Notes: a model not told the origin generated them from the sequence alone. A stretch of 64,000 nt of DNA from Spizellomyces punctatus DAOM BR117 (GCF_000182565.1 NW_015971542.1:506976-570975), one strand, 5' to 3'; counted from the stretch's first letter, positions 13,028 through 23,317 are shown. A program made the numbers and translations.

Positions 13028-14024
13028 CTAACACAAAAGCGGAATTTTCTCCATCTTTGCTTGCCATGCCATCTTCTCTTCCAACAGTTTCTCTTGCGCT
13101 CCCGGCGGGCGAGGCTCGATCGGGATATCCTTGCGTCGTTCTATGAGGTCCTCAGTACGAACTCCCTCGCTATTAAGAAAATTCGATACGGGTGTTCAAT
13201 AAAGTTGTGTATGGAGATGGTGGAGGAAAAGGGTACGCACCGTTTGTCCCGTTGTTCGAGTAATTTTGGATCGATTTGGTTGTCGGACGTAAAGGACATC
13301 ATGAGAGAAGGGGGACCTAATAGTTGGGAGGGTGGATGTAGCCTACGGGTAACGATTTTTCAAAAATAACACCATACCGTATGGTAAAATATCACCTCGA
13401 TCAATCTGCCATAAATGCCTAACATAGACACAGCACAATCAAGACTCGTATGCAAACCACATTAAACGCGCAAGTAAGAACGCAAAACAAAGATTTACCA
13501 TGTCTTTCCATAGGTATTCACCACCTTACTCAATTCCTTCCTCTCAATTTCTTCATGCACGGCAGCAGGTACGAAGCGCGAAACAGGTAAAGTCAAAATC
13601 CCGCCCTTGACTTCATAAGTATGCGAATGCCAATACACTTTTTCAGACTCGGGGAGATCATTGTAGAGTTTAGATGAGATAATGTACTCGACGCCAATGA
13701 GTCTTGCATCTTTTTCGGGGCTATCGTATATTACGCATTGAAGCATATCTGAACTTAGATGCGAGCAGTAATGGTGAGCTTCAACCTACAAGTTTTGTTT
13801 TTAGTGTTTTTGTGAACTCTAGGATAAATAATGATGGGTGTACATTTTACCTGACGAGTCATATCATGCGCATACACATGAAACCCGCAGAGATGGCGAC
13901 AGATTTGTTCAAGAGGTGTAAAACTTTGAACAGCTTTGGCACCGAGACCCATGGCGGTTGTTTCGAGGGAGGGTTCCTCGCCTGGGACCTTATATCCATC
14001 ACCGATCATTGTTATTATAGTCAT
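13028..14024 (-). CDS. OBAP / DUF1264 family protein (oil-body-associated type)
   Basis: Five minus-strand exons. The joined protein carries the family signature almost end to end: FTPLEQICRHLCGFHVYAHD, VEAHHYCSHL, MLQCVIYDSPEKDARLIGVE, YIISSKLYNDLP, WHSHTYEVKGGILTLP, HLWQIDRGDILPYGPPSLMM and a charged tail ending KIPLLC. The histidine-rich motifs (HVYAHD, HHYCSHL, WHSHTYEV) are invariant in the family as I recall it. In plants OBAP proteins sit on lipid droplets; function in fungi is not established. Exon 4 starts at the acceptor before GCATTTATGG (near 13411) and exon 5 near 13314. No signal peptide. Convergent with the hydrolase gene. Confidence 0.88.
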
Positions 14025-14103
14025 TTGATAGTGTAGAGGTGACAGAAACTGGCACTAGCTACTACACCAGGGAATAAACCGGCGACAACCGGTTCGGAAA
14101 AGC

Positions 14104-14760
14104 TAAGCTACTACTAGGCAATTATACACGCAATACGTAACGGTTGGTTTTAACCGGATAATTGCCCACCACTACACGCGGTCCCTACTAGGCCTTGATC
14201 TGGAACTCTTGATGGCATTGAAGCCAGACTCTTGCATCCAGGAGCAAATCGACTGGGCAGCGTCACAAGCCAGAGGATGTTCAGTAACGAAGGCTTGGAG
14301 ACTAAAAGCTGCATGTTAGCCAGATGACCCGATGACAGAATGACAAAATGCAATCAGTACATACCAACCAAGCTCAACAAGTGTGGCAGCATAATAGCAG
14401 CTTTGTTATCGAATCCGATTGGTTGCTGCTGGTTCTGATCACGGTTGCTGTCGGGCGGTCGAGGTCCTCGGCACCAGAGCAGTATTCTCATGGTGGACTG
14501 AGATTTGTTGGGCGGATGCTTTGAGTCGAGGATGGGTAAAGAGGAAAGAGGGAAGAGGGAGAAGGTCCCCTTTTTATAGACCTTTGGCATGCGCCTCACC
14601 GCAGTTTAAAAAAAAAGCTACATTAGCATGCCACACTGCAGTTTGGAGAACATTAGCATCCATGCCTCCTCACCGCTTTGAGCAATGATGGGGGTTCTGA
14701 TTATGCGATATGATTAACCGGATTATCCGGATAATAATGGGTCTTAGTGCCATTTTCAAT
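14104..14760 (-). repeat. Dispersed repeat, copy A (pairs with 45531-46086)
   Basis: This segment and 45531-46086 are clearly related and in the same orientation. The best shared part is about 14440-14760 versus 45775-46086, including GAGGTCCTCGGCACC, GAGTCGAGGATGGGTAAAGA, TTGGCATGCGCCTCACCGCA and the terminal stretch ending GTGCCATTTTCAAT. Read on the minus strand, both copies have a TATA box, a start codon about 85 bases downstream opening a frame with RGPRPPD, an apparent intron, then a CCTAGTAG-type terminal motif. Outside the block the flanks differ. It may be a solo LTR or a small non-autonomous transposon; no transposase or reverse transcriptase is present. Confidence 0.8.
14573..14579 (-). 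promoter_or_regulatory. TATA box of repeat copy A
   Basis: TCTATAAAAA on the minus strand, followed by GGGGACCTTC and, about 85 bases on, an ATG. The same arrangement is kept in repeat copy B although the flanking bases have diverged. Confidence 0.5.
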
Positions 14761-15079
14761 CACCACCACACTATGTAACATAGATGCCATACCGCAGCCG
14801 CTCCTCCCGAAACAGGTTTCTTTGGTTCATTCTCAAGTGACATGTTTAGCTCGAAATGATCAATCCTGGGTACTTGGTCAACCCCACAACCAAAACCTTT
14901 GCCCAAAAATGAGAACCTTTATAAATACCTACAGAACGATGAACCTTCACAAACGCTCACGTCATCAGTATTCCTCGACACGTGACACTGTTACCATGCC
15001 TACAAATGACCCATCCGAACCAGCAACTTGAACAACCCGACCGTGCTGGTTCTCGGCGTTGCACCCCATCCCGTTTTTC

Positions 15080-15772
15080 ATGATGCTTCGCCCACTCTGT
15101 CGTATGCGGTTCCGGCCTAACCGCCTCACACAGTACAGATTCAACACAACCGAGGCCGCCATTGTTTCGCCTCCTTCTAGTGCATTCGTGACTCCTGCGC
15201 CAGAGGTACCAAAGCGGTCGGGTGGGGGATTCTTTCGTGGGGGGTAATGTACACCTGTTTTTTGTTGCTTGCATGCGTGTGGGTATTAGCATGTATGCTC
15301 ATGATTTGGAAATAGCATTATTGGATTCCTACTGGGCATCACACTCGCGGGCGCCACATCCTACGTGTACCTCCTAGACGAATACCAACAGAGTTCAAAT
15401 GCATTATTATCCAATGTAGAGGATTTGGCGAAATCGACTGCAAAGGTTTGGACTCGCTTTCGATCATGTCTTGTGGTTGTTTGGCTTATGGATTTGAATG
15501 ACTGTTAGTTGCGTGATCATACCCAAAAAATCACGACACTCGAAAAGGATTTGAATGGATTCACGCAAAAAGCAGCGACAAAAGGGGATCTGCAAGCGCT
15601 GCGGAATGAACTGTTGAAATTGATTGTAAGTTTATAGTCATGTCAGTTTATTGGGCAATTGGGGTATTAATATTTTTTTTTGTTGATAAATGTGTAGGAT
15701 GAAGTCAATGTCTCGCATTTGGAATTGAAAACGCATGTATGGGAGATTGAGCAGGATGTAAAAGGGAAATAG
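15080..15772 (+). CDS. Small single-pass membrane protein with mitochondrial-type presequence and coiled coil
   Basis: Four exons in phase (15080-15243, 15316-15445, 15509-15625, 15698-15772) give 161 residues. The N terminus is Arg-rich and lacks acidic residues (MMLRPLCRMRFRPNRLTQYR), like a mitochondrial targeting peptide. Residues about 54-75 (IIGFLLGITLAGATSYVYLL) form one membrane helix, followed by DEYQQSSNALLSNVEDLAKS and a coiled coil through to the C terminus. I recall similar fungal proteins with a GFLLG...Y.LL.EY start to the helix but know no function. No enzyme motifs. Gene structure is well supported by phase; the role is open. Confidence 0.7.
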
Positions 15773-15923
15773 ATACTATGATGCACGGTGTTCCAAATGC
15801 TCATACATTGGATCCATTGAATGATGTTTTACGGGGATAGACGAAGCGGTGGGTACTTTTCGCAGAGTCAAACCCGCCCCAAACATGCCATACACGCACT
15901 ATCTCATCTACATGTGCACGATG

Positions 15924-17534
15924 TTACCCAACAACCTTCCACCCCTCATCCCAAACAACTCTACACACAACCTCTCGACCAACTCCACACCGCTCCACAA
16001 CACCATTAACCGTCAGTCCATCCAACCGCATCGCCGGTCCCAACAAATCCTAAACCAAAAAAAAAGCATGAATAAAACACAAAAACCAAAAAAAAAAAAA
16101 GTGCAAGATCAACTTACAATCCTCGGTCCATGAACAAAAACATGCATAAACCCCGTCCCATCGGTAACAAGCATCGAAAACTCAACCCATTTACTTTCAT
16201 ACACTGTAAATTGACGTACATACAAGGGAAGGTGGTCCATGAGTTGGACACGCAGAGTATGTGGATGAGTCTTGACCAACTGTTGAATAGGGGTCGTCGA
16301 TATTTCTTTTGGAGCATGGAGGTGTAGGTTTGTGAAGGTCCAACCACATTCAAAACATCCCCTTGCAAGGCCTTCCATTTCTTTTCCCGATCTCTCATCC
16401 GATCAATCTGGTCTCCATCATTCACGATCGTTATATGACTCGTCCTAGTTCGCATTTTATCACCATGTGCAACGACTTGTAATTTATTATAACGGGACAC
16501 GATGCGGAGGTTCCGGAGGTGGATATATGTATCCTTTTGTAACGGTGGATCCATGGGTTCTTGGTCCCTAAACAAAAAACCATGAGCTTATAAAACGTAA
16601 AAGAAATATTGCGTGCGTACCAGAGTGTGACGAGTAATAGCATGTCGGGAGTAAGACGGGTATATGGGATCATCTCTATTGGAAAACTAGCATCTCATCA
16701 GTTTTTGAAAAACCAATAAACAAACACGAATACGAACGTACTGTATGTTTGGATTGGTTGTGTAATCAGTAACGACTAGTTCTAGTGGTTGACCTGGATG
16801 GTCGGGTTCATTAATATGAAGCACCTAAAAAAAAAATCATTACCAACCAAAACCCCTTAAAACGAACACAACACAAAAAAACTCAATACCTGAGCATACA
16901 AATCACAAAACGTATCAACATCCTTTAAACTCCCAACCTCCAATACAGGTCTCGTATACGGAAGCGGCATCGTTCCAGTACTACTCGACCCCCATTCTCG
17001 TAAAAAGGCTGCGATACCGTTTTCAATGATTTGGAAGCAAAAGTCGGGGCCTTTGAGGGATAGACCTTGGAGTTTTGAGTTATACATTTGGACCTACCCA
17101 AAAAATTCATGTTATTTGTCAATCATGTAAAATGACAAAGGGATGGATATGGTTTACCTTGATGGCGCATTCGACGACATTGCCGTATTGGACTTCTGGC
17201 AAGTTTTCTAGAGAATGAAAGATGTTGATACTCAAGCCTTCTGGGTAGGTCGGATCGGCAATATGGACATGACACATGTAATCTTAAAGTATTGTTAACG
17301 ACATGTACGGAATGTGATATAATTGGGAAATGTTGGGTACCGGTTCCATTTGTTTTGCGGGGGGGTTTAAAAGCTGTGACGATACCGTAAACAATGCATG
17401 TCGTGTGAAGGGTTAGGTCGGATAAGGGGGTTGCATTCTAGTTGCAAAACGTTGCAAGTTTAGATTTTGATACCGTGATGAGTGGGCGGGGTACGTACTG
17501 TTGTAGAGAGGAGTTTACGGTAGGAAACGTCCAT
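15924..17534 (-). CDS. POT1: POT1-like telomere end-binding protein
   Basis: Minus-strand gene starting MDVSYRKLLSTT at 17534. OB1 begins ATPLSDLTLHTTCIVYGIVT then AFKPPRKTNGTG, directly comparable with the YGVVKFFKPP...GTDY motif of vertebrate POT1. It continues YMCHVHIADPTYPEG, LPEVQYGNVVECAI and YNSKLQGLSLKGPDFCFQII. OB2 is represented by DLYAQVLHINEPDHPGQPLEL and LQKDTYIHLRNLRIVSRYNK, and a third part by LRVQLMDHLPLYVRQFTVYE with DGTGFMHVFVHGPRI. The last exon ends WKVVG. Role: binds single-stranded G-rich telomeric DNA and caps chromosome ends. The join near 16350, where the frame changes after KALQGD, is not certain. Confidence 0.85.
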
Positions 17535-17863
17535 TTGTGTGCTGGGATGCCCAGGGAATGGCTACCCAGCCGCCCTTACAAACCTCCTATAATACCCGTA
17601 AATGAACTATGCAGGGAGCAGGGAATGCCGTGAGGGGAGGATGAAGCGAAAGTCTAACGCAACAACGAAAAACACGTCGAGAGTCCGAATGGACTGGACA
17701 TTGGGAGACGAGGATGTGTCAGCAATAGATCCACGGATGAGATGACGTTAATAAAGAACTCGAACATTCGTAATAGTTTTCTAATTTGCATTTCAATATC
17801 CTCATTCCTCTTTTTTTGCAATTCCTTTTTCCGCATGTACCATCTGACCCCCACCACGCACAC

Positions 17864-19006
17864 ATGCCAACAGCCGATTGGACTCTCATCCTCTGCATAC
17901 TAGGCGGAGGAGGGTTAGCCCTCCAAGCCGGAATGAATGGCACACTGGGTACACTTTCGCGAACAAAACTCTTTGCATCATGTTGGTCATTTGGGAGTGG
18001 GTGTTTGCCGCTTTTGATTTATTTTTTGGCGACGATGCGGGGGGTGGAGATTTCGAGGGCATATCATGGTATGATATCTCATTTTGCGGAATGACTCGAA
18101 TGTTTTTTTGGATTGTGGCTAATTGTGATGAGTTTAGATGCACCTCTCTATGCACATTTCGGGGGTATCATGGGAACCATCTACGTTGTCACAATCGTCT
18201 ACCTCGCACCCCGTCTCGGCGCAGCATCCCTACTCAGTACAGCCATTGCATCCCAAATGACCACTGCATTACTATTAGACCATTTTGCGTGGTTGGGATT
18301 AGAGAGACGGGAGGCGAGTGTAGGGAGGGTAGTAGGTGTTTTATTGACCATTTTTGGTGTGGTTGTTATGATGGGGGGTCTCGAGTGGGTACGTAGGGTA
18401 CTCCGATCCGATCAACGGCCAAAAAGTGATGAAGAGCATCAACAGCAGGACATGGTGATGGGAGACAGTACGAAACCCGATCCGATAGTAAATGAACCCA
18501 CTACCACCACCACCACAACAACAACCAAAACGCAACCCAAGAAGCCAGATTGGACACTCTTGTTTTCTATTCTTGCTGGTACCTCATTAGGTCTCCAAGC
18601 CGCCATGAACGCACAACTCGGGCACTATTCCACACCCGCATACAGTGCCCTATTCTCTTTTTCCGAAGGCTTTATACTTCTTCTACTGTTGTTTTTATAC
18701 GATGTGACGATGGGACCTACATCCCGTCTCGACCCACCATGGACACTCAACATTGTGACGACAGTACCCTACTGGGCCTGGCTGGGTGGATTCCTTGGCG
18801 CCGCCTACGTCCTCATCGTCACCATCGCTACACCTCGTTTAGGCGCCGTAACAGTCCTAGGTACATCTGTATGCGCACAAGTCATTGCAGCGGTCTTGTG
18901 TGATCATTTTGGGATTGTGGGATTACCGGTGCAGAAGGCGGGGTGGGAGAGGTGTGTGGGTGCTGTTGTTGTTGTGGGGGGTGTGGTTTTGATTACCGTT
19001 TTGTAA
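17864..19006 (+). CDS. Tandem-duplicated YdcZ/DUF606 (DMT superfamily) membrane transporter
   Basis: Two exons, 17864-18068 and 18138-19006, 357 residues. The protein is two copies of a bacterial-type YdcZ (PF04657) domain. Copy 1 reads DWTLILCILGGGGLALQAGM, then GGIMGTIYVVTIVYLAPRLG and LLLDHFAWLGLERR. Copy 2 (from about residue 225) reads DWTLLFSILAGTSLGLQAAM, GGFLGAAYVLIVTIATPRLG and VLCDHFGIVGLPVQ. About 9-10 membrane helices are predicted by eye. A hydrophilic linker rich in Thr (about residues 185-222) joins the halves. Bacterial members are usually one domain and may pair; here both halves are in one chain. Substrate unknown. A neighbouring fungal precedent for the two-domain form probably exists. 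Confidence 0.88.
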
Positions 19007-19124
19007 AGTGTGGATGAAGGGGGTTTTTACACAAGTTTTATAAGTATTTATGGGGTTCTTTTTACATAACGCTGTTTGGTTGGGAAACATGATGTAACGA
19101 CCCCCTCTGTCCCATCGTATGAAC

Positions 19125-19320
19125 CCCCAACAGTTAGGAAACCCACATAAACTGCAAATGTAAAAAAATCCCTAAAATCGATGGGTTTTGGATGAGGGGT
19201 TTACTTGTGATTTTTGCATTCTGTGGTTGCCTACAATCTCCCTGCGCAACAAGACTATGATTGGGAAAACCCCAACAGACAGGAAACCCACAAAAACCTC
19301 CAAATGTCAAAAATCCCCAA
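19125..19320. repeat. Degenerate direct repeat pair of about 50 bases
   Basis: About 19125-19178 and 19268-19320 share AACCCCCAACAG / AACCCCAACAG, then AGGAAACCCACA, then CAAATGT followed by AAAAAATCCC-type sequence. Identity falls towards the edges. They lie between the transporter gene and the MORN tandem copies. Confidence 0.5.
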
Positions 19321-19383
19321 ACGTTGAATATTCCCCCACAAATCCAACAACCAACAACAAACCCTTATCAAATAACGATTCCA

Positions 19384-19637
19384 TTTAAACAATCTCACAA
19401 ATCAACCCACCACCCCTCCCAACCCTACCAACCCAACCCCGTCCAAAACAATCCACAAACCGTCCAACATCAAGTCTACCTTCCTTCCAAACACCTTCCA
19501 AAAAACTCTTATCGGGAAACACATAACGACCTTGTCCGTCATATAAACCGTTGTAAAAGTTACCGATACATGTCACGCCAGATGGGAACCGTTCATTGTA
19601 CCGATCCCAAAAGGTTCAGATAACAAATACGACAAAA
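19384..19637. repeat. Tandem duplication, copy 1 (254 bases, unit 263)
   Basis: Near-identical to 19647-19900, offset 263 bases. I see two base differences (T/C near 19402 and G/A near 19517). A 9-base spacer separates the copies. Copy 2 stops exactly where the run of N begins. Confidence 0.9.
19385..19576 (-). CDS. MORN-repeat protein fragment, copy 1
   Basis: Minus-strand frame of 63 residues whose core GNFYNGLYDGQGRYVFPDKS, continuing FLEGVWKEGR, is a good MORN repeat (YxGxxxxGxGxYxFxDGxxYxGxWxxGxxxG). It could be the last exon of a longer MORN gene lying to the right, beyond copy 2 and the gap. No splice acceptor is obvious just upstream, and a TGA precedes the frame. MORN proteins commonly act at membranes or in flagella; no more can be said here. 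Confidence 0.45.
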   Translation of the reverse strand: MTCIGNFYNGLYDGQGRYVFPDKSFLEGVWKEGRLDVGRFVDCFGRGWVGRVGRGGGLICEIV

Positions 19638-19646
19638 AGATCAATG

Positions 19647-19900
19647 TTTAAACAATCTCACAAACCAACCCACCACCCCTCCCAACCCTACCAACCCAAC
19701 CCCGTCCAAAACAATCCACAAACCGTCCAACATCAAGTCTACCTTCCTTCCAAACACCTTCCAAAAAACTCTTATCAGGAAACACATAACGACCTTGTCC
19801 GTCATATAAACCGTTGTAAAAGTTACCGATACATGTCACGCCAGATGGGAACCGTTCATTGTACCGATCCCAAAAGGTTCAGATAACAAATACGACAAAA
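19647..19900. repeat. Tandem duplication, copy 2, truncated at assembly gap
   Basis: Second copy of the 254-base unit, ending GACAAAA at 19900 with N from 19901. A duplicate touching a gap may be true tandem amplification that broke assembly, or an unresolved contig end placed twice. Confidence 0.9.
19648..19839 (-). CDS. MORN-repeat protein fragment, copy 2
   Basis: Same 63-residue MORN frame as copy 1 with one residue changed (GGGLVCEIV versus GGGLICEIV); the second base change is silent. The absence of stop codons or frameshifts in either copy fits a recent duplication. Confidence 0.45.
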   Translation of the reverse strand: MTCIGNFYNGLYDGQGRYVFPDKSFLEGVWKEGRLDVGRFVDCFGRGWVGRVGRGGGLVCEIV

Positions 19901-20000
19901 NNNNNNNNNNNNNNNNNNNNNNNNNNNNNNNNNNNNNNNNNNNNNNNNNNNNNNNNNNNNNNNNNNNNNNNNNNNNNNNNNNNNNNNNNNNNNNNNNNNN
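19901..20000. other. Assembly gap (100 N)
   Basis: Exactly 100 unknown bases, the conventional placeholder for a gap of unknown length. The upstream exons of the MORN gene may be missing here. Confidence 0.99.
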
Positions 20001-20318
20001 TGGGCATGGTGTGTGTGTTATTGGTGTTTTTTATTTTTCTTTTTTGGATAATGTACGAGTGGTTGCGTGGAACAAGAATATCTTGTTAACGTATGAAAAA
20101 CACCCTCGAAATCAAAAGATCTGCGCTTTGGATGGATGCGCATATAAAAATGGGGGATCCATCATCCCCCCCAAAAATCCGTAAACAAAAGAGACAATGC
20201 TTCCTAGGTTTTGTCACTTTCAAAAAAAAAAAAAAAAAGCCATATCCCAACAGATACACACACACACACAAAAGATATATATAATATTCTCTTGTTTTCG
20301 TGTTAGCAATCAACATTT
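20001..20318. other. Intergenic, gap to ARI1 stop
   Basis: AT-rich with homopolymers (a run of about 18 A near 20221) and a short CA repeat near 20258. No supported gene. Confidence 0.5.
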
Positions 20319-22092
20319 TCAATCCAACATATCCCCCGTCTTGAAGTCCACATTCAATTTCCACCGATGCTCTTTCAATCCCTGCGCCGTATCAGTCAAT
20401 AACACTTCTCTCCGACTCTTGACATACCCCATCTTATCCAAAACCTGTTGCCTCAGCTCTCTAATACTCTCTTCAACGCCCACATGACCATTGACAGCTT
20501 GTACACCATCGGCAACACCAGGGATGGGCCGCTCCAAGAGTTCATTGAGGGATTCAACGGCCACTTCGAGGTCCCGCTGATTATCTTCAAATAAGGCAGT
20601 CATGTTGTCTCGTTTGAGGTAGTATGCAAAACTGTAAGTCCATTTCAGTGTCATGCGGGATTCGAGGAGGACGTCGACGGCTTTGCGGAGGAATTGGACT
20701 TCGATCCAGGAGAGGGTGGAGGTGGATTGGAGGGCTTCCATTTTTTGCGCGGTTTTTTGGAGGAGGTCGGAGGAGAGTTTGGCGGATTGTTCGTGGTTTG
20801 CGTAGCGGTTATAGTACTTTGAGATGGGTCAGTATATGAACCATGTAAAAAACATTTTTTTTTGTTGTCATGGTGGGGTAACAAAAAACTTACATGTAGA
20901 TATCGCTCCAAAGCAGCTCGACTCTTTGCTTGTGCATCCCTCGCATCCACACTCGCCTTTTCGTCGAACCGATTACAATTATACCATTGCGTCCCATGCT
21001 CTGACCAAGGTCCCAAACACACCCAACAAAACTCGTACTTGCATTTTTTGCACGTCATGTGGTTACACCCCCCATTCTTTTCAATCGTCGAATTACATTT
21101 CGTGCACTCTTTGGTGTTGGCTGATATCCAATTGGCAGTCTCTGAATCATCTGCACATTTTTTGAGCCATAGACGGACGAGACGGCATATACACGGTTGG
21201 TGGTCGGGGAGAGTGCAGCCGAAACAGAATTGGTTGCTGCATTTGCATTTGACGGTTGGACGATTTCGTCAAGGGCGGATTGGGGGACGTGCATTCGATG
21301 GCGTAGATGCAGTCGGGAGCGGGCACATTTCAGGTGGCAGAGTCGTCAACAAATGTGCGGAGGAGTAGATTTCGGTATCTATTTATCCCATGTTAGAATA
21401 AAAAAAAAAAAAGTGAAACAGAAACAATAAATGGTTACCACGTACTTTTCATAGACTTTTGGGGAAACGACCATTTCCACCGTCTTTTCATCCACCACCA
21501 GTCGGCAACCAGCCTCCATACATTGTATTCTTCGACTCTCACCCTGCTGAGCAATCTTTTCATTCAAATATGCTTCATAGCAATCCCGGCAGAACCGATG
21601 CCCACATGAGAGGGCCAGGGTTTCCAAGCCGTCTTCATCAGAACAGCAAATCGGGCATTCAAACTTGTCGACCACCGTGAAACGCGGTTGTTTCTTGGTA
21701 TCAACGACGACACCCGCTTTTTCAGATTCCCCCTCTGGATCCTCCATGTATCTCTCAATCAGTCGCTCCTTGTTCCATTTAAATTGTCTCAGCATCGTTG
21801 CAGCATGCTCTGGAAGGCACCCGAGAATCCCCGCTACATGTGCTATTTCCTTGTTTTGAAACTCTATAATCTCGTCTGTGGAATGGACGAGAAACTCTAC
21901 TTCATAGGGTTTCTTGACGTCCTTGTCGGCAATAACGGGTGCAAACCCATCCGCAGCATCAAAATCATCCTCCTCATCTTCGTCTTCATCGTCCATCCCA
22001 TCCGAGTCATAATCGGGCTCGTCGTCCACAATGTCGTCATCGTCATCTAGCATATCATCTTGGTAGTCGTCATTGACATCCATAGCGGACAT
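20319..22092 (-). CDS. ARI1: Ariadne-type RBR E3 ubiquitin ligase (coding frame broken in IBR region)
   Basis: Exon 1 starts [20 protein letters not shown], an acidic N terminus, then a UBA-like segment ([20 protein letters not shown]) and RING1: [20 protein letters not shown], then [11 protein letters not shown] and [12 protein letters not shown]. Exon 2 opens [15 protein letters not shown]. The IBR and RING2 then read, in shifting frames, [69 protein letters not shown] and [15 protein letters not shown], with the catalytic Cys in NGGCNHMTC. The Ariadne C terminus follows ([29 protein letters not shown]-like). Role: accepts ubiquitin from E2 on the RING2 Cys, working with neddylated cullins. 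At least three single-base frame changes occur between about 21210 and 21330; these look like base-call deletions rather than gene decay, because residues stay conserved on each side. Confidence 0.88.
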
Positions 22093-22511
22093 GCTTTTGT
22101 AGTTTGGAGAAAACAGGATCTACTCGAGTCCGGTGGTAATTAATGGCGAGAGGTAATTACTAATCTTTGCGCTAGTCCAAAACCTGCCAAGTAAAAAAAA
22201 GGGCATGTTGCGGTTAGCCACAGGTGACTACAAGACAAGCACCCAACCAACAAGCGTTGACTAATATCCTCCACAAAATTGAGTATTGCCAAACTCGTTC
22301 CCGTTTGCAGGCAGAACAAGGAATGCCATTTTATGCTCTGCAAGCACGCGTCAGCATCACCCAAAAACTGTTTGCCGCAGTTTTGGTTTTTGCACCATCC
22401 GAATAACATTACGGCAAACAAACATCCACAAGACCGCTCAAGCGCAATGAGTTGCAAGTGTAGTTGTCTGTCCCAAAGCATTTCACCACCATTATTCGAC
22501 AGACGCCCAAG

Positions 22512-22757
22512 ATGACCAAACCCGGTTATCTACGGTCCGCATCAAGAAAAACTCACCAAAAACTACCGTCTCAGACTTTGAACCCGTACAAACTAGAAGA
22601 CACCAAACGATTCGTCAATGCTTCTCTGCTACGTCCAGTTGGGACTGACAGTAAGTAAACCGAGAAGAAAATGAAAGCGATGGGTTATGCTGTAGTTTGC
22701 GGTTTTCCTTGCCAAAACGCTGCGCTAAAGGTCTACGGATTCGGGATGGAGGCGTGA
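22512..22757 (+). CDS. Possible small two-exon protein of unknown function
   Basis: Exon 22512-22650 and exon 22696-22757 join in phase across a GTAAGT...TAG intron of 45 bases to give 66 residues beginning MTKPGYLRSASRKTHQ and ending VYGFGMEA. Basic N terminus, no recognised domain. The splice sites are good but the product is short and matches nothing I know; it may be chance. Confidence 0.22.
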
Positions 22758-23317
22758 CTCTTTTGTGGTGACTGTGCCCAGAATTGCTCATGTGATTCAA
22801 GTCATGTGATATGCAGAGTGCCTAAACGATGCATGCAACCCGCCCATTGGCATGCGGCCATGATGGCAGGAACGCATTCCGCATACGGGAATGACTGGGT
22901 TCTTGTAAAGAAATGAAAATCAGGGTCGCAATCCCGCGCGTGAACTAGCCGCATCAACGCATTTTGAACAGTGGGCACAGTGGAACACATTGGGGCGCCA
23001 ACACTACATTCTGATTTCAATCCCCATGTTAACCACCTTGTGTGTGGGTGTGTTTGCAACCACAGACTGTTCAATGCATGATAAAAAGCAAAATGTGTTT
23101 TGGTTGTGGCAGCATTGGCGAGAGCAATGTAAAGAGTTTGTAAACATTGGTGACTCGACGGGCGTGAGGGGATTTTGCCCTAGGTCGAGGCATAAGCAGC
23201 GCAAATGGCAGATGGAGGGGCGAATCGAGCGCAACCTGATGTTTTTTTGGACTATAAATACCGCCAAAGAGCCCGAATACCCACACACACACACTACGCA
23301 TAAAGCAGCTAGCAAAA
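22758..23317. other. Intergenic and promoter region of the DUF4396 gene
   Basis: 560 bases without a supported gene apart from the TATA box listed separately; a CA run lies at 23281-23294 in the presumed leader. Confidence 0.5.
23253..23260 (+). promoter_or_regulatory. TATA box of the DUF4396 gene
   Basis: TATAAATA preceded by GTTTTTTTGGAC, 65 bases upstream of the ATG at 23318. One of the few canonical TATA boxes visible in the window, suggesting regulated or strong expression. Confidence 0.6.

Noticed and set aside
19261-19886. Two near-identical plus-strand frames rich in Pro/Gln/Asn
   Set aside because: They mirror the MORN frames on the other strand and their composition follows the C/A-rich strand.
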